64,000 nt of DNA from Dactylosporangium sp. AC04546 (GCF_022095675.1 NZ_JAHYSG010000060.1:1-64000); one strand, 5' to 3'. Positions 25,903 through 37,600 are shown, numbered from the stretch's first letter. The notes: generated by a model from the letters alone, not told the origin. Numbers and translations are program-made.

Positions 25903-26751
25903 ATGCAGACCCAACGGATCATCGTCGGCTATGACGGGTCGGTCGAGGCCCGCGAGGCGGTCGACTGGGCCGCCGACGAGGCGGACCGCACCGGCCTGCC
26001 GCTGCGGATCGTCTACGCGTACCAGCTGGCCTGGCCCGCCGCCGCCCTGTACGGCCGGGTCACCGAGGTGCTGCTGGCCGACAGCGAGGAGCGCGGCGAC
26101 CACACGATCCACGACATCGTCGAGCACGTGCGCCGGCGCCGGCCCACCGTCGAGGTCTCGGGCGTGGCGACGCACGCGGAGCCCGCGCCGATGCTGCTGG
26201 GTCAGGCCGCGGCGGGCACGCGGCTGCTGGTGGTGGGCAACCGCGGCGGCGGCGGCATGAGCAACCTGCTGCTCGGCTCGATCAGCCAGCAGGTCGCCAC
26301 CCACGCGCGGGTTCCCGTCGCCGTCGTCCGTGGCCGGACCGGGGCGACCGACGGCCCGGTCGTGGTCGGCGTCGACGGCTCCGCGTCCACGGACGCGGCG
26401 CTCGGCCTGGCGTTCGAAGCGGCCGCCGCCCGCGGCGCCGAGGTGGTCGCCGTCCGGGCGTACAGCCCGCCGAGCCCGGCCGTCGTACCGCTGAGCGCCG
26501 TCGAGGCGGACGAGCGCAACGCTCTGGAGGCGTCGCTGGCCGGCTGGGCCGAGAAGTACCCGGGCACCAGGCTGACGGCGCTGCTGGCGGTCGGCCGGGC
26601 GGCCCAGGTGCTCGTCGGCATGTCGCACACCGCGCAGCTCGTGGTCGTCGGCAGCCGCGGCCACGGCGGCTTCACCGGCCTGCTGCTCGGCTCGGTCGGG
26701 CAGCAGCTCATGCACCACGCCGAGTGCCCGGTCCTCATCGCCCACCGCTGA
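25903..26751 (+). CDS. Universal stress protein, two UspA domains
   Basis: A 282-residue tandem USP after GGGAGGAACG. Domain 1 opens I-I-V-G-Y-D-G-S and has G-N-R-G-G-G-G; domain 2 opens V-V-V-G-V-D-G-S near residue 150 and has G-S-R-G-H-G-G-F-T-G-L-L-L-G-S. Both keep the nucleotide motif. It is very similar in sequence to the USP at 37601, indicating recent duplication. It is ended by the hairpin at 26763. Confidence 0.93.
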   Translation: MQTQRIIVGYDGSVEAREAVDWAADEADRTGLPLRIVYAYQLAWPAAALYGRVTEVLLADSEERGDHTIHDIVEHVRRRRPTVEVSGVATHAEPAPMLLGQAAAGTRLLVVGNRGGGGMSNLLLGSISQQVATHARVPVAVVRGRTGATDGPVVVGVDGSASTDAALGLAFEAAAARGAEVVAVRAYSPPSPAVVPLSAVEADERNALEASLAGWAEKYPGTRLTALLAVGRAAQVLVGMSHTAQLVVVGSRGHGGFTGLLLGSVGQQLMHHAECPVLIAHR

Positions 26752-26762
26752 CGCACCACTGA

Positions 26763-26793
26763 CGGGCCCGTACGGCACGGCCGTACGGGCCCG
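26763..26793 (+). terminator. Terminator of the USP gene at 25903
   Basis: A perfect 14-bp stem (26763-26776 with 26780-26793) has a 3-nt loop, 11 nt after the stop. Confidence 0.75.
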
Positions 26794-26830
26794 AAGACCC
26801 TGGTCGCCGCGGACCGCGCGGGCGGACGCT
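26787..26830 (+). promoter_or_regulatory. DosR-like box and -10 for the USP at 26877
   Basis: Box GGGCCCGAAGACCC (26787-26800) is followed after 24 nt by GACGCT (26825-26830). The box shares bases with the preceding terminator stem. Confidence 0.55.
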
Positions 26831-26876
26831 GGAGTCGGAGCACCACGCCCCGCACCGCAGAACGGAGGTAGCGGCG

Positions 26877-27758
26877 ATGAGCACCGAAACCGCGGTCGTG
26901 GTCGGCGTCGACGGCTCGCCGGACGCGCTGCGCGCGGTCGAGTGGGCCGCGGCGGACGCGGCGCGCAGGCACCGGCCGCTGCGGATCGTCCACGCCTGCG
27001 TGTGGCCGACCGTCTACGCCCCGATGGCGCTGCCCGGCCCGCCGGCACTGTTCGAGGAGACCATGCGCGAGGCGGCCGAACAGATCATCGACGAGGCGGT
27101 CACCCTCGCCCGGGTCGTCGCGCCGGCGCTGGAGGTCAGCACGGAGGTGCCGGTCAAGCAGCCGACGGCGGCCCTCGTGGAGGCGTCGCGGCACGCCTGC
27201 GCGGTCGTCATCGGCAACCGGGGCCTCGGCGGCTTCACCGGCCTGCTGCTCGGCTCCGTCGGCATCCAGCTCGCCGCGCACGCGTCCTGCCCGGTGGTGG
27301 TCGTCCGGCAGGCGGACCGCCCCGCGGGCGCCGAGGCGGGCCGGGTCGTCGTCGGTGTCGACGGTTCGCACGACGCCGCGCGCGCCCTGGCGTTCGCCTT
27401 CGAGCAGGCGTCGTTCCGCGGGGTCGGCCTGACCGCCGTCCAGGCCTACCGGTGGCCGTCGTCGACCGGGCCGGGCGACCTGATGCCGCTGGTCTACGAC
27501 CCGGCCGAGCTGCGCGACGACGAGGACCGCGCCCTCGCGGAGGCGATCGGCGGCTGGGCCGGGAAGTACCCGGACGTCGACGTACGCCGCGCGGCGGCGA
27601 GCGGCCGCCCCGCCGAGGTGCTCACCGAGCTGTCGGCGGGCGCGGAGCTGGTCGTCGTCGGCAGCCGCGGCCGCGGCGGCTTCGCCGGGCTGCTGCTGGG
27701 CTCGGTGAGCCAGGCCGTGATCCACCACGCCGCCTGCCCGGTCGCCGTGGTCCGCTGA
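26877..27758 (+). CDS. Universal stress protein, two UspA domains
   Basis: A 293-residue tandem USP starting after GGAGGT. Domain 1 opens V-V-V-G-V-D-G-S and has G-N-R-G-L-G-G-F-T-G-L-L-L-G-S; domain 2 (from about residue 155) has G-S-R-G-R-G-G-F-A-G-L-L-L-G-S. Both ATP motifs are complete. Less like the 25903 and 37601 copies than those are to each other. Confidence 0.93.
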   Translation: MSTETAVVVGVDGSPDALRAVEWAAADAARRHRPLRIVHACVWPTVYAPMALPGPPALFEETMREAAEQIIDEAVTLARVVAPALEVSTEVPVKQPTAALVEASRHACAVVIGNRGLGGFTGLLLGSVGIQLAAHASCPVVVVRQADRPAGAEAGRVVVGVDGSHDAARALAFAFEQASFRGVGLTAVQAYRWPSSTGPGDLMPLVYDPAELRDDEDRALAEAIGGWAGKYPDVDVRRAAASGRPAEVLTELSAGAELVVVGSRGRGGFAGLLLGSVSQAVIHHAACPVAVVR

Positions 27759-27771
27759 CCCGCCAGGCCGC

Positions 27772-27802
27772 CGAAGGCCCCCGGAGCACCCGGGGGCCTT
27801 CG
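27772..27802 (+). terminator. Terminator of the USP gene at 26877
   Basis: A perfect 13-bp stem (27772-27784 with 27790-27802) has a 5-nt loop, 13 nt after the stop. Confidence 0.75.
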
Positions 27803-27848
27803 CGATACCGGACGGCGATACCGAACGGCGATACCAGGCGGCGATACC
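27802..27848 (+). repeat. Four direct repeats of GCGATACC at a 13-bp step
   Basis: GCGATACC begins at 27802, 27815, 27828 and 27841, an exact 13-bp period; the intervening 5 nt vary. It lies between a terminator and a cluster of three regulator boxes. Confidence 0.8.
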
Positions 27849-27862
27849 GGGCCGCTTCGAAC

Positions 27863-27940
27863 GGGACCATCGGCCCGGGACTTCCGGCCGGCGGCTCGGG
27901 TCGAAGTGCCGTGTCGCCCGGCGACCGCAGGCGCGAGAGT
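27863..27940 (+). promoter_or_regulatory. Triple DosR-like box and -10 for the 27976-gap operon
   Basis: Boxes GGGACCATCGGCCC (27863-27876) and GGGACTTCCGGCCG (27877-27890) abut. A weaker third, GGGTCGAAGTGCCG (27898-27911), is followed after 23 nt by GAGAGT (27935-27940). The predicted +1 is about 27947. Confidence 0.55.
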
Positions 27941-27975
27941 CAGAGGTGAACCACCACCCGGAAGGAGCCGACGCC

Positions 27976-28242
27976 ATGCTCGCCACGCAAGCCCGGACCA
28001 GGGTCGAGGCGCACGCCATCGACCACGCCATCGAGCGGCTGACCCGCCGCTACGCCGGCCGCCACGCCGCCGAGACGGTCCGGCAGACGGTCGAGCAGGT
28101 CGTCGACCTGTACGCGACCGCCGAGATCCACGCCTTCGTGCCGGTGCTCGTCGAGCGCGACGCCCGCCGGATCCTCGACGCACAAGCCGCCGAAGCCACC
28201 GACGCTGCCGAAGCGGCCGAGGCCGCTGAAGCTGCCGAGTAG
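27976..28242 (+). CDS. Small three-helix-bundle protein
   Basis: An 88-residue helical protein. Start ATG 27976 follows GGAAGGAG; a GTG at 27946 is in frame and sits at the predicted +1, so a leaderless longer form is possible. Residues 15-65 (I-D-H-A-I-E-R-L-T-R-R-Y-A-G-R, then V-R-Q-T-V-E-Q-V-V-D-L-Y, then F-V-P-V-L-V-E-R-D-A) match the three-helix-bundle dimerisation domain seen in front of actinobacterial arsenate-reductase-like phosphatases. The C-terminus is a low-complexity Ala/Glu repeat. It is cotranscribed with gap, 10 nt downstream. Confidence 0.7.
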   Translation: MLATQARTRVEAHAIDHAIERLTRRYAGRHAAETVRQTVEQVVDLYATAEIHAFVPVLVERDARRILDAQAAEATDAAEAAEAAEAAE

Positions 28243-28252
28243 GAGGCGTGTC

Positions 28253-29263
28253 ATGACGTACCGCATCGCCGTCAACGGGTTCGGCCGGATCGGCCGGGAC
28301 TTCATCCGGTGCCTCGTCGAACGCGACGACAGCGCCATCTCCGTGGTCGCGGTCAACGACCTGTTCGACACCCCCACGCTCGCGCACCTGCTCCAGCACG
28401 ACTCGACGTTCGGCCGGCTGCGCGCCGACGTCGAGGTCGACCCGTCCGGCGGCGGCATGACCGTCGGCGGGCGGTACATCGAGGTGCTGCGCCAGCGCGA
28501 CCCGGCGTTCCTGCCGTGGGCCGACCTCGGCGTCGACCTCGTGATCGAGTCGACCGGCCGGTTCCGCAGCCGCGACGACGCCGCCGTCCACCTCAAGGCC
28601 GGCGCCCGCAAGGTGCTCATCTCGGCCCCGGGCAAGGACGTCGACGCGACGATCGTGCTCGGCGTCAACGCCGACACCTACGACCCGGACGTGCACGACG
28701 TGGTCTCCGCCGCGTCCTGCACGACCAACTGCGCGGCCCCGATGGCCCAGGTCCTGCACAACGCGTTCGGCATCGAGCAGGGCGTGCTGACCACCGTGCA
28801 CGCGTACACCAACGACCAGTCGGTGCTCGACGCGCCGCACAAGGACCTGCGCCGGGCCCGGACCGCGGCCACGAACATCATCCCGACCAGCACCGGCGCC
28901 GCGAAGGCGATCGGCCTGGTGCTGCCCGGGCTGGCCGGCCGGCTCGGCGGGGTGGCGCTGCGGGTGCCGGTCGAGAACGGGTCGCTGACCGACCTCACCG
29001 TCCGGCTGTCCCAGCCGGCGAGGGCCGAGCAGGTCAACGCCGCGTTCGCCGCGGCGGCCGCCGGGCCGCTGGCCGGCATCCTGCGCTACAGCGAGGCGCC
29101 GCTGGTGTCCCGCGACATCATCGGCGACCCGTCGTCGTGCGTCTTCGACGCCGGGCTGACGTCCGCCGACGGCCGGCTGGTGAAGGTGTTCGGCTGGTAC
29201 GACAACGAGTGGGGGTACACCAACCGCCTCGTCGACCTGGCAACCATCTTCGCCGCCAGGTAG
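28253..29263 (+). CDS. gap: Glyceraldehyde-3-phosphate dehydrogenase, type I
   Basis: A 336-residue NAD-dependent GAPDH. The N-terminal Rossmann motif is N-G-F-G-R-I-G-R, the catalytic Cys156 lies in A-S-C-T-T-N-C, and the C-terminal W-Y-D-N-E-W-G-Y motif is complete. Full length. It converts glyceraldehyde-3-phosphate to 1,3-bisphosphoglycerate in glycolysis or the reverse in gluconeogenesis. Since it lies in a stress-responsive unit rather than with pgk/tpiA, it is probably a second isoform used under oxygen limitation. The start follows AGGAGG. Confidence 0.95.
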   Translation: MTYRIAVNGFGRIGRDFIRCLVERDDSAISVVAVNDLFDTPTLAHLLQHDSTFGRLRADVEVDPSGGGMTVGGRYIEVLRQRDPAFLPWADLGVDLVIESTGRFRSRDDAAVHLKAGARKVLISAPGKDVDATIVLGVNADTYDPDVHDVVSAASCTTNCAAPMAQVLHNAFGIEQGVLTTVHAYTNDQSVLDAPHKDLRRARTAATNIIPTSTGAAKAIGLVLPGLAGRLGGVALRVPVENGSLTDLTVRLSQPARAEQVNAAFAAAAAGPLAGILRYSEAPLVSRDIIGDPSSCVFDAGLTSADGRLVKVFGWYDNEWGYTNRLVDLATIFAAR

Positions 29264-29267
29264 GACG

Positions 29268-29300
29268 GCAGCGGCCCCCACGGACGGCGGGGGCCGCTGC
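29268..29300 (+). terminator. Terminator of the gap operon
   Basis: A perfect 12-bp stem (29268-29279 with 29289-29300) has a 9-nt loop, 4 nt after the stop. Confidence 0.75.
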
Positions 29301-29323
29301 GCCGTCGGTGCGCTCGAACGGCC

Positions 29324-29525
29324 TCACCCGGTCATGACGTCGCGTCGCATGGTGCCGACCACGCACGACAGTGCCGCGGCGGCCGCACAGACGAGCAGGA
29401 CGGCCAGGCCGCGCAGGTCCGGGCCCGGTGCGGCGACGTCCGGTACGTGCTGGAAGATGCCGAGGTCGCGGACATCGCCCGGCACGCCGAGCAGGGGGCC
29501 GAGCAGCGCCGGCGTCGCCCTCCGA
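29324..29525 (-). pseudogene. ABC-2-type permease, C-terminal remnant
   Basis: The minus-strand frame reads P-A-L-L-G-P-L-L-G-V-P-G-D-V-R-D-L-G-I-F-Q-H-V-P, then a hydrophobic helix and M-R-R-D-V-M-T-G before a TGA at 29324. This is the usual end of polyketide/ABC-2 exporter permeases (last loop, last helix, R-R-D tail). There is no start and the frame breaks near 29525, so about nine-tenths of the gene is gone. Confidence 0.55.
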
Positions 29526-29639
29526 AGTGCACAGGTCGTCGGACGGCGTCTGAACTGGATGACTGCGGTGCTACCGCGGGTCGGGCCGCTTCGGCCGGCA
29601 TGCTCCGGCGATTAGGCTCGGTTTGAGGGGGTGATCTCG

Positions 29640-29960
29640 ATGCCGAGATTCCTTATCGAGGCGACCTACACGGCCGACGGACTCCACGGGCTGCTCAAGG
29701 AAGGGGGCAGCGGACGAGTCGAGGCGGTCGAGAAGATGGCCGAAAGTGTCGGCGGGCGAATGGAGTCGTTCGACTTCTCCTTCGGGGAGCCTGACGTGCA
29801 TGTGATCTGCGACCTGCCCGACAGCAAGGCTGCCGCCGCCGTGACTCTCGCGATTGGGGTAGCTGGTGGAGCCACCGCCAAAACCCTTGCGCTGCTGACC
29901 CCGGCAGAGGTCGACGAAGCGGTCAAGCAGACCGTCGACTACCGCGCGCCTGGCGCCTGA
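29640..29960 (+). CDS. GYD-domain protein
   Basis: A 106-residue small alpha/beta protein starting M-P-R-F-L-I-E-A-T-Y-T-A-D-G-L, the GYD-family opening, with L-L-K-E-G-G-S-G-R near residue 20. A GGGGGTGA ribosome-site region precedes ATG 29640; a GTG at 29631 is an alternative. The fold is ferredoxin-like (dimeric alpha-beta barrel). Function unknown. It is intact within a region of decayed genes and its codons are less GC-rich than its neighbours. Confidence 0.75.
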   Translation: MPRFLIEATYTADGLHGLLKEGGSGRVEAVEKMAESVGGRMESFDFSFGEPDVHVICDLPDSKAAAAVTLAIGVAGGATAKTLALLTPAEVDEAVKQTVDYRAPGA

Positions 29961-30205
29961 TCCGGCTGCATCCGGGCTGGCCAGTTGCGAGAGCACGCTC
30001 ATGGCCGGCCCGCTCGGCGACCTCGGGCGCGTGCACCGCGGGCGTGGGCCACAGGCTCACGCCCGCATGCCGCAGGTCGTTCGGGCGGGCCGCCAACGGC
30101 GATGCCACGTGATGGTTCCAGCGCCAGGGTGCGCGCTTCCGGCCAGATCCGGCAGTACGTCGACGAGGCCATCGGGCGGTCCCCGGTCGCTGCGGAGCAG
30201 CCGCC

Positions 30206-30708
30206 TTATGCGTCGGTGCCGAAGCGGTCGAGGTACTCACGCAGGATCGTCACCAGTTCGTGGGTCGGCGCCTGGGCCGCGGATATTCCTCGGCGGTGGT
30301 GGCGAGGCGGTCCGCGGAGTAGGGCGTGACGGAACTGCCAGACCCCGCCAGCTTGCCGGATGACGCCGCGTCAGTGGGCGTCGGCCAGGAATGCCATGCG
30401 GTTGGCAGCGGCCGGGGGTTAAGCAGCCGCCGGCGGCTCTGGTCGGGCTTCCAAACCGCTGCGACCGCGGTCGCCAGCCCGGCCAGTTCCCGCTCGACCA
30501 CGTCCACGGCGTGATCCGGTGCTGCCGTGGCGCCGGTCGGCCCAGGCAGCCGCTTTGCGACGAGGCCGCCGGCCAGGACCACCGCGATCGCTGCGGCAAG
30601 CCATCGCCAATCCCAATTGCCGTTGTTGAGGACCTGGTTGATCGCGACACCGCTGAGCACGGTGGTCAGGGCGACGGCCAGCGTCCACACCCAATTCCTG
30701 CTGGTCAC
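30206..30708 (-). pseudogene. NACHT-type NTPase gene, internally deleted
   Basis: The N-terminal part (GTG 30708) has two hydrophobic helices, then L-A-G-L-A-T-A-V and W-K-P-D-Q-S-R-R-R-L-L-N-P-R-P-L-P-T-A-W, the linker before the NACHT domain in many actinobacterial NTPases. The frame then runs into noise. A second frame ends with T-H-E-L-V-T-I-L-R-E-Y-L-D-R-F-G-T-D-A and a stop at 30206, like the C-terminus of such a gene. The central NTPase domain is missing. The GTG overlaps the stop of the remnant upstream. Confidence 0.5.
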
Positions 30709-30887
30709 AGGTCGGCGTCCCAATCGCGCGGGGACAGCGCCCTGGTCAGGTACCCCGAAGCGTTCGTGGTGAGCAGGAGTGCGCGACCTGCGATGGTCTC
30801 CCCTGGCTTCCGCTCACGCACCGCTCGGTCCCCTCGACGGTCAACATCGTGTGAGGACGGAGCGTATCGAGGCGCCGACCCGGACAA
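30705..30887 (-). pseudogene. C-terminal remnant of an unknown gene upstream of the NTPase
   Basis: The frame ends G-E-T-I-A-G-R-A-L, later R-D-W-D-A-D-L, with a TGA overlapping the next GTG, so an old coupled operon is likely. Upstream of 30850 the protein-like signal moves to another frame (T-V-E-G-T-E-R), suggesting a frameshift. Family not identified. The rest of the gap to 31054 shows no gene. Confidence 0.3.
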
Positions 30888-31054
30888 CAGGCGCCAGACG
30901 GTCCCGTCAGGCGGCCCGAACCACCGAGCAGCCGGTCGACGCGAGCATCGTGCAAAGTCAACCCGGCAGGACCCGGGGCTTCGACGACGCCCAGTTCAGC
31001 GGTCCCTCCCGTCGACCTCCGACAGGTGCGCCACGAACGTCATCTCCACCTCTC

Positions 31055-31330
31055 TTACGTCTGAACGGGGGGCTCGGGCGGCGTCGGCTGCAGTTCCAGC
31101 CGGGTCTCGACGTAGTCTCGGAACTCGCCACGGCAGGCGCGCATCGCCACGCCGTAAACGGCATTCGCGGTGTTTCCGGGCAGTCTGGCGTTGACGTGCT
31201 GCAGAAGAAAAACGACGCCTTCGGCCTGCTCGCGCCACTGCCCACCGGCGGTGCTGTTCTTGCGCTGCGCGACATTCCAGGCAGCAAAGGCCCCGACGCC
31301 GAAGCCGAACAGGATCAGGAAGAGCTCCAT
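31055..31330 (-). CDS. Small membrane-anchored protein
   Basis: A 91-residue protein starting at ATG 31330. One N-terminal transmembrane helix (L-F-L-I-L-F-G-F-G-V-G-A-F-A-A-W) is followed by a polar region with V-F-L-L-Q-H-V-N-A-R-L and a Pro-rich C-terminus. Not recognised. Its base composition is lower in GC than the island genes, so it belongs to the same foreign or decaying segment. Confidence 0.5.
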   Translation of the reverse strand: MELFLILFGFGVGAFAAWNVAQRKNSTAGGQWREQAEGVVFLLQHVNARLPGNTANAVYGVAMRACRGEFRDYVETRLELQPTPPEPPVQT

Positions 31331-31513
31331 GCGCGCAGGGTAGCGACGGCTCACCCGGAGTGAAAGATACGAATCTCCGATCCGCATTGGACAACCCGCC
31401 CGGCTGGGCTGGAGACGATCACCGCTCTGATGTCGCCCGTCAGCTGGCACAGTTCGCCGCCTGACACAGAAGCGCCCGCGGCGAATCGCCCCGGGCGCTC
31501 TCTTCGTGCAATC

Positions 31514-31773
31514 TCAGCTGGCCAGTAGGTCGGCGACCTCGGTGAGGATGTCGGGCGAAAGGCGCCGGCGGAGTGTCGCGGCCACCTCGGCTGCCGAGTC
31601 CGCCCGGACGGTGAACGTCTTCGGCCGGAACCCCGCCTGCACCATCGCGGCATATGCAGACAGATCCTGACCAGCTGGGCGACGTGGACCAGGTCGTAGT
31701 CGCGACGCCCGTGACGAACGGCCGGCGTTCGCACGGTGGTGCCGGTGAGCTCGGCCAACTCTCTGATCCGCAC
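31514..31773 (-). pseudogene. MerR-family regulator, frameshifted
   Basis: It begins M-R-I-R-E-L-A-E-L-T-G-T-T-V-R-T, a MerR helix-turn-helix, and continues R-R-D-Y-D-L-V-H-V-A-Q-L-V-R-I. It then needs a frame change near 31670 to continue L-S-A-Y-A-A-M-V-Q-A-G-F-R-P. The second frame ends L-T-E-V-A-D-L-L-A-S with a stop at 31514. The two halves join into one short protein, so a recent frameshift is likely; a sequencing error is possible. Confidence 0.5.
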
Positions 31774-31812
31774 GAGCGCAAGTGTGTGGTGTGACGTTGC
31801 GTCACAGGCAAG

Positions 31813-32553
31813 TCAGTACGCGGCGAGACCGGTGCGGCGGAACTGCTCGCGGACCCGGTCGACGAGGGCGGTGTCCGGCGGCGGCGTGTCGAGCAGCGGG
31901 AACGGGATGCCGAGGCGCTCGTACTTCGGGGCGCCCAGCCGGTGGAACGGCAGCACGTCGACCCGTTCGACGGTGCCGAGCGCGGCCGCGAACCGGGCGA
32001 CGCCGTCGACCTCGGCCGGGTCGTCGGTGAGGCCGGGCACCAGCACGTAGCGGACCCAGATCGGCGTGCCCCGGGCGGCGAGCCGGCGGGCGAAGGCCAG
32101 CGTCGGCGCGACCTCTCCCCCGGTGAGCCGGCGGTACCGCGCCGGGTCCCACGCCTTGACGTCGAGCAGCACGAGGTCGGTGACGTCGAGCAGGGCCTCG
32201 GACGCGCGGGCGCCGAGCCCGCCGGCCGTGTCGAGGGCCGTGGGCAGGCCCAGCCCCCGGGCGCCGGTGAACAGGGCCTCGACGAAGCGGGGCTGCAGCA
32301 GCGGCTCGCCGCCGCTCACCGTCATCCCGCCGCCGGCGACGTGCACGAACGACGCGAACTGCTCGACCTGGCGCAGCACGGCACCGGCCGTCGTGGCGGT
32401 GCCGTCGCGCATGTGCCAGGTGTCCGGGTTCTGGCAGTACAGGCAGCGCAGCGGGCACCCGGCGAGGAATGCCACGAAGCGGGTGCCGGGCCCGTCCACA
32501 CCCGTGGAGATGTCCCACGAGTGCAGCCGGCCCGGCACCGTCGCGACCGTCAT
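31813..32553 (-). CDS. pflA: Pyruvate formate-lyase activating enzyme
   Basis: A 246-residue radical-SAM enzyme. The iron-sulfur cluster motif C-x3-C-x2-C is Cys33, Cys37 and Cys40 (G-C-P-L-R-C-L-Y-C), followed by [11 protein letters not shown] for SAM binding. It abstracts hydrogen from Gly727 of the adjacent PFL to make the active glycyl radical. Its ATG overlaps the pflB stop (ATGA), securing balanced translation. Length is normal for PflA. Confidence 0.95.
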   Translation of the reverse strand: MTVATVPGRLHSWDISTGVDGPGTRFVAFLAGCPLRCLYCQNPDTWHMRDGTATTAGAVLRQVEQFASFVHVAGGGMTVSGGEPLLQPRFVEALFTGARGLGLPTALDTAGGLGARASEALLDVTDLVLLDVKAWDPARYRRLTGGEVAPTLAFARRLAARGTPIWVRYVLVPGLTDDPAEVDGVARFAAALGTVERVDVLPFHRLGAPKYERLGIPFPLLDTPPPDTALVDRVREQFRRTGLAAY

Positions 32554-34808
32554 CGGGCACCGTGGAAGGTCCGGCCGATCACGTCGCGCTGCTGCTCCGG
32601 GGTCAGCTTCACGAAGTTGACCGCGTAGCCCGACACACGCACGGTCAGCTGCGGGTACCGCTCGGGGTGCGCCATCGCGTCCACGAGCGTCTCGCGGTCG
32701 AGCACGTTCACGTTGAGGTGGAACCCGCCCGCGGCCGTGTAGCCGTCGAGGATCCCGGCCAGGTTCACCGCCCGCTCGGCGTCGGCGCGGCCCAGGCCGT
32801 CGGGGGTGACGGTGCTGGTGAGCGAGATGCCGTCGCGGGCCGACGCGTACGGCAGCTTCGCCACCGACAGCGCCGAGGCGACCATGCCGTGCGTGTCGCG
32901 GCCGTTCATCGGGTTCGCCCCCGGCGCGAACGGCTCGCCGGCGCGGCGGCCGTCGGGCGTGTTGCCGGTATGCTTGCCATAGACCACGTTCGAGGTGATC
33001 GTGAGCACCGACTGGGTGTGGATCGCGCCGCGGTACGACGGATTGCTGCGGACCTTCTCCATGAACGTCTCGACCAGCCACACGGCGATGCGGTCGGCGC
33101 GGTCGTCGCCGTTGCCGTAGGCCGGGTAGCCGCCCTCGATGACGTAGTCGATTGCGAGCCCGGTCTCGTCGCGCACGGGCCGCACCCTGGCGTAGCGGAT
33201 CGCCGACAGGCTGTCGGCGGCGACGGACAGCCCGGCGATGCCGCAGGCCAGGAACCGGCGCACCGGGTAGTCGTGCAGCGCCATCTCGATCCGCTCGTAG
33301 GCGTACCTGTCGTGCATGCAGTGGATGATGTTCAGCGCGTCGACGTATGTGCGGGCGAGCCAGTCGAGGGTCCGGTCGAACGCGGCCAGGACGGTGTCGT
33401 AGTCGAGGACGTCGCCGGTCAGCGGCGGGGACGGCGGGGCGACCTGGACGCCGCTCATCTCGTCGCGGCCGCCGTTGATCGCGTACAGCAGGGCCTTGGC
33501 CACGTTCACCCGCGCGCCGAAGAACTGCATGTCCTTGCCGACCCGCATCGCCGAGACGCAGCACGCGATCGCCGTGTCGTCGTCGCTGTGCAAGCGCAGC
33601 AGGTCGTCGTTCTCGTACTGGATCGCGCTGGTGTCGAGCGACACCTGCGCGCAGAAGCGCTTGAACGGCTCGGGCAGCGCCGGCGACCACAGCACGGTCA
33701 GGTTCGGCTCCGGCGCCGGGCCGAGGTTGTACAGCGTCTGCAGGTAGCGGTACGACGTGCGGGTGACCAGGGTCCGCCCGTCGCGGCCCATCCCGCCGAT
33801 CGCCTCGGTGACCCAGGTCGGGTCGCCGGAGAACAGCTGGTCGTACTCGGGCGTGCGCAGGAACCGGATGATGCGCAGCTTGATGACGAAGTCGTCGATC
33901 AGCTCCTGCGCCTGCTCCTCGGTGAGCGTGCCCTCGTCGCGGTCGCGCTCGAGGTACACGTCGAGGAAGCTCGACGTGCGGCCGAGCGACATCGCGGCGC
34001 CGTTCTGGTCCTTGGTCGCGGCGAGGTAGGCGAAGTACAGCCACTGCACGGCCTCCCGCGCGGTGCGGGCCGGGCCCGAGACGTCGTAGCCGTAGCTCGC
34101 GGCCATCGCCTTGAGCTCGTCCAGCGCCCGCAGCTGCTCGGCGAGCTCCTCGCGGTCGCGGATGACGTCGGTGGTGGCCGGGTGGTCGTCGAGGGACGCC
34201 TTGTCGCGCCGCTTCGCGGCGATCAGGGCGTCGACGCCGTACAGCGGGACCCGGCGGTAGTCGCCGATGATGCGGCCGCGGCCGTACGCGTCGGGCAGGC
34301 CGGTGATGACGCCGGCCTTGCGGGCGGCGAGGATCTGCGGCGTGTAGGCGTCGAACACGGCGTCGTTGTGGGTCTTGCGGTACCGCGTGAAGATCTCGCG
34401 GACGGCCGGGTCGAGCTCGTAGCCGTAGGCGCGCAGCCCGTTCTCGACCATCCGCAGCCCACCGGAGGGCATGATGGCCCGGCGCAGCGGCGCGTCCGTC
34501 TGCAAGCCGACGATCAGCTCCGCGTCGCGGTCGATGTACCCCGGGGCGTGCGCGGTGATCGACGCCGGGGTGTGCGGGTCGACGTCGTAGATGCCGCGCC
34601 GCTGCTCCTGCGGGAACATGGCGGTGAGCAGGCCCCACACGTGGGTGGTCCGGGCGGTGGGCCCGGCGAGGAAGCCGCCGTCGCCGGTGTACGGGCACAC
34701 GTTGGCCCGCACGAACCCGGCCACGTCGATCTCGTCGCGCCACGGCCCGCCGCGGAAGCCACGCCAGGCGGCGAGGCCGGCCGGCGCGGGAACACTCGTG
34801 GTGGTCAT
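32550..34808 (-). CDS. pflB: Pyruvate formate-lyase
   Basis: A 752-residue glycyl-radical enzyme converting pyruvate plus CoA to acetyl-CoA and formate. The catalytic Cys pair is Cys416-Cys417 (I-A-C-C-V-S). The radical Gly727 lies in R-V-S-G-Y-A-V-N-F, and the W-G-L-L-T-A-M-F and N-D-D-L-L-R regions match true PFL rather than diol dehydratases. Start ATG 34808 follows GAGGAGG. PFL is oxygen-sensitive and uncommon in filamentous actinobacteria, so it signals a fermentative survival mode. It diverges from ppdK across a shared control region. Confidence 0.95.
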   Translation of the reverse strand: MTTTSVPAPAGLAAWRGFRGGPWRDEIDVAGFVRANVCPYTGDGGFLAGPTARTTHVWGLLTAMFPQEQRRGIYDVDPHTPASITAHAPGYIDRDAELIVGLQTDAPLRRAIMPSGGLRMVENGLRAYGYELDPAVREIFTRYRKTHNDAVFDAYTPQILAARKAGVITGLPDAYGRGRIIGDYRRVPLYGVDALIAAKRRDKASLDDHPATTDVIRDREELAEQLRALDELKAMAASYGYDVSGPARTAREAVQWLYFAYLAATKDQNGAAMSLGRTSSFLDVYLERDRDEGTLTEEQAQELIDDFVIKLRIIRFLRTPEYDQLFSGDPTWVTEAIGGMGRDGRTLVTRTSYRYLQTLYNLGPAPEPNLTVLWSPALPEPFKRFCAQVSLDTSAIQYENDDLLRLHSDDDTAIACCVSAMRVGKDMQFFGARVNVAKALLYAINGGRDEMSGVQVAPPSPPLTGDVLDYDTVLAAFDRTLDWLARTYVDALNIIHCMHDRYAYERIEMALHDYPVRRFLACGIAGLSVAADSLSAIRYARVRPVRDETGLAIDYVIEGGYPAYGNGDDRADRIAVWLVETFMEKVRSNPSYRGAIHTQSVLTITSNVVYGKHTGNTPDGRRAGEPFAPGANPMNGRDTHGMVASALSVAKLPYASARDGISLTSTVTPDGLGRADAERAVNLAGILDGYTAAGGFHLNVNVLDRETLVDAMAHPERYPQLTVRVSGYAVNFVKLTPEQQRDVIGRTFHGAR

Positions 34809-34841
34809 CGGTTCCTCCTCACAGCGGATCTCTGCACCTTC

Positions 34842-34884
34842 AGCCTGTCCCGTCGCGGACTTGCGGGACAGGGTCGTTGGACCT
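34842..34884 (-). promoter_or_regulatory. DosR-like box and -10 for pflBA
   Basis: Box AGGTCCAACGACCC (34884 to 34871) is followed after 23 nt by CAGGCT (34847 to 34842). The predicted leader of about 27 nt contains the ribosome site. A 9-bp inverted repeat (CCTGTCCCG, 34844-34852 with 34864-34872) overlaps it. Confidence 0.55.
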
Positions 34885-34892
34885 CCGGCCGC

Positions 34893-34936
34893 GGGACGTG
34901 AGCCTCGGGTGTCCCGCCCGCGGACGGGGGCACGGT
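34893..34936 (+). promoter_or_regulatory. DosR-like box and -10 for ppdK
   Basis: Box GGGACGTGAGCCTC (34893-34906) is followed after 24 nt by CACGGT (34931-34936). The box is weak and was located from the -10. A better-looking TGGACCTCCGGCCG at 34878-34891 has no hexamer at the usual distance. Confidence 0.4.
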
Positions 34937-34962
34937 GACAGCAGGACCCGTGGAGGTGGACC

Positions 34963-37581
<2,619 letters not shown>

Positions 37582-37600
37582 ACCCTCCCGAGGAGGAGCC

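Noticed and set aside
27802..27848. CRISPR array
   Set aside because: Repeats are 8 bp with 5-nt gaps, far too short for CRISPR, and no cas genes are present.
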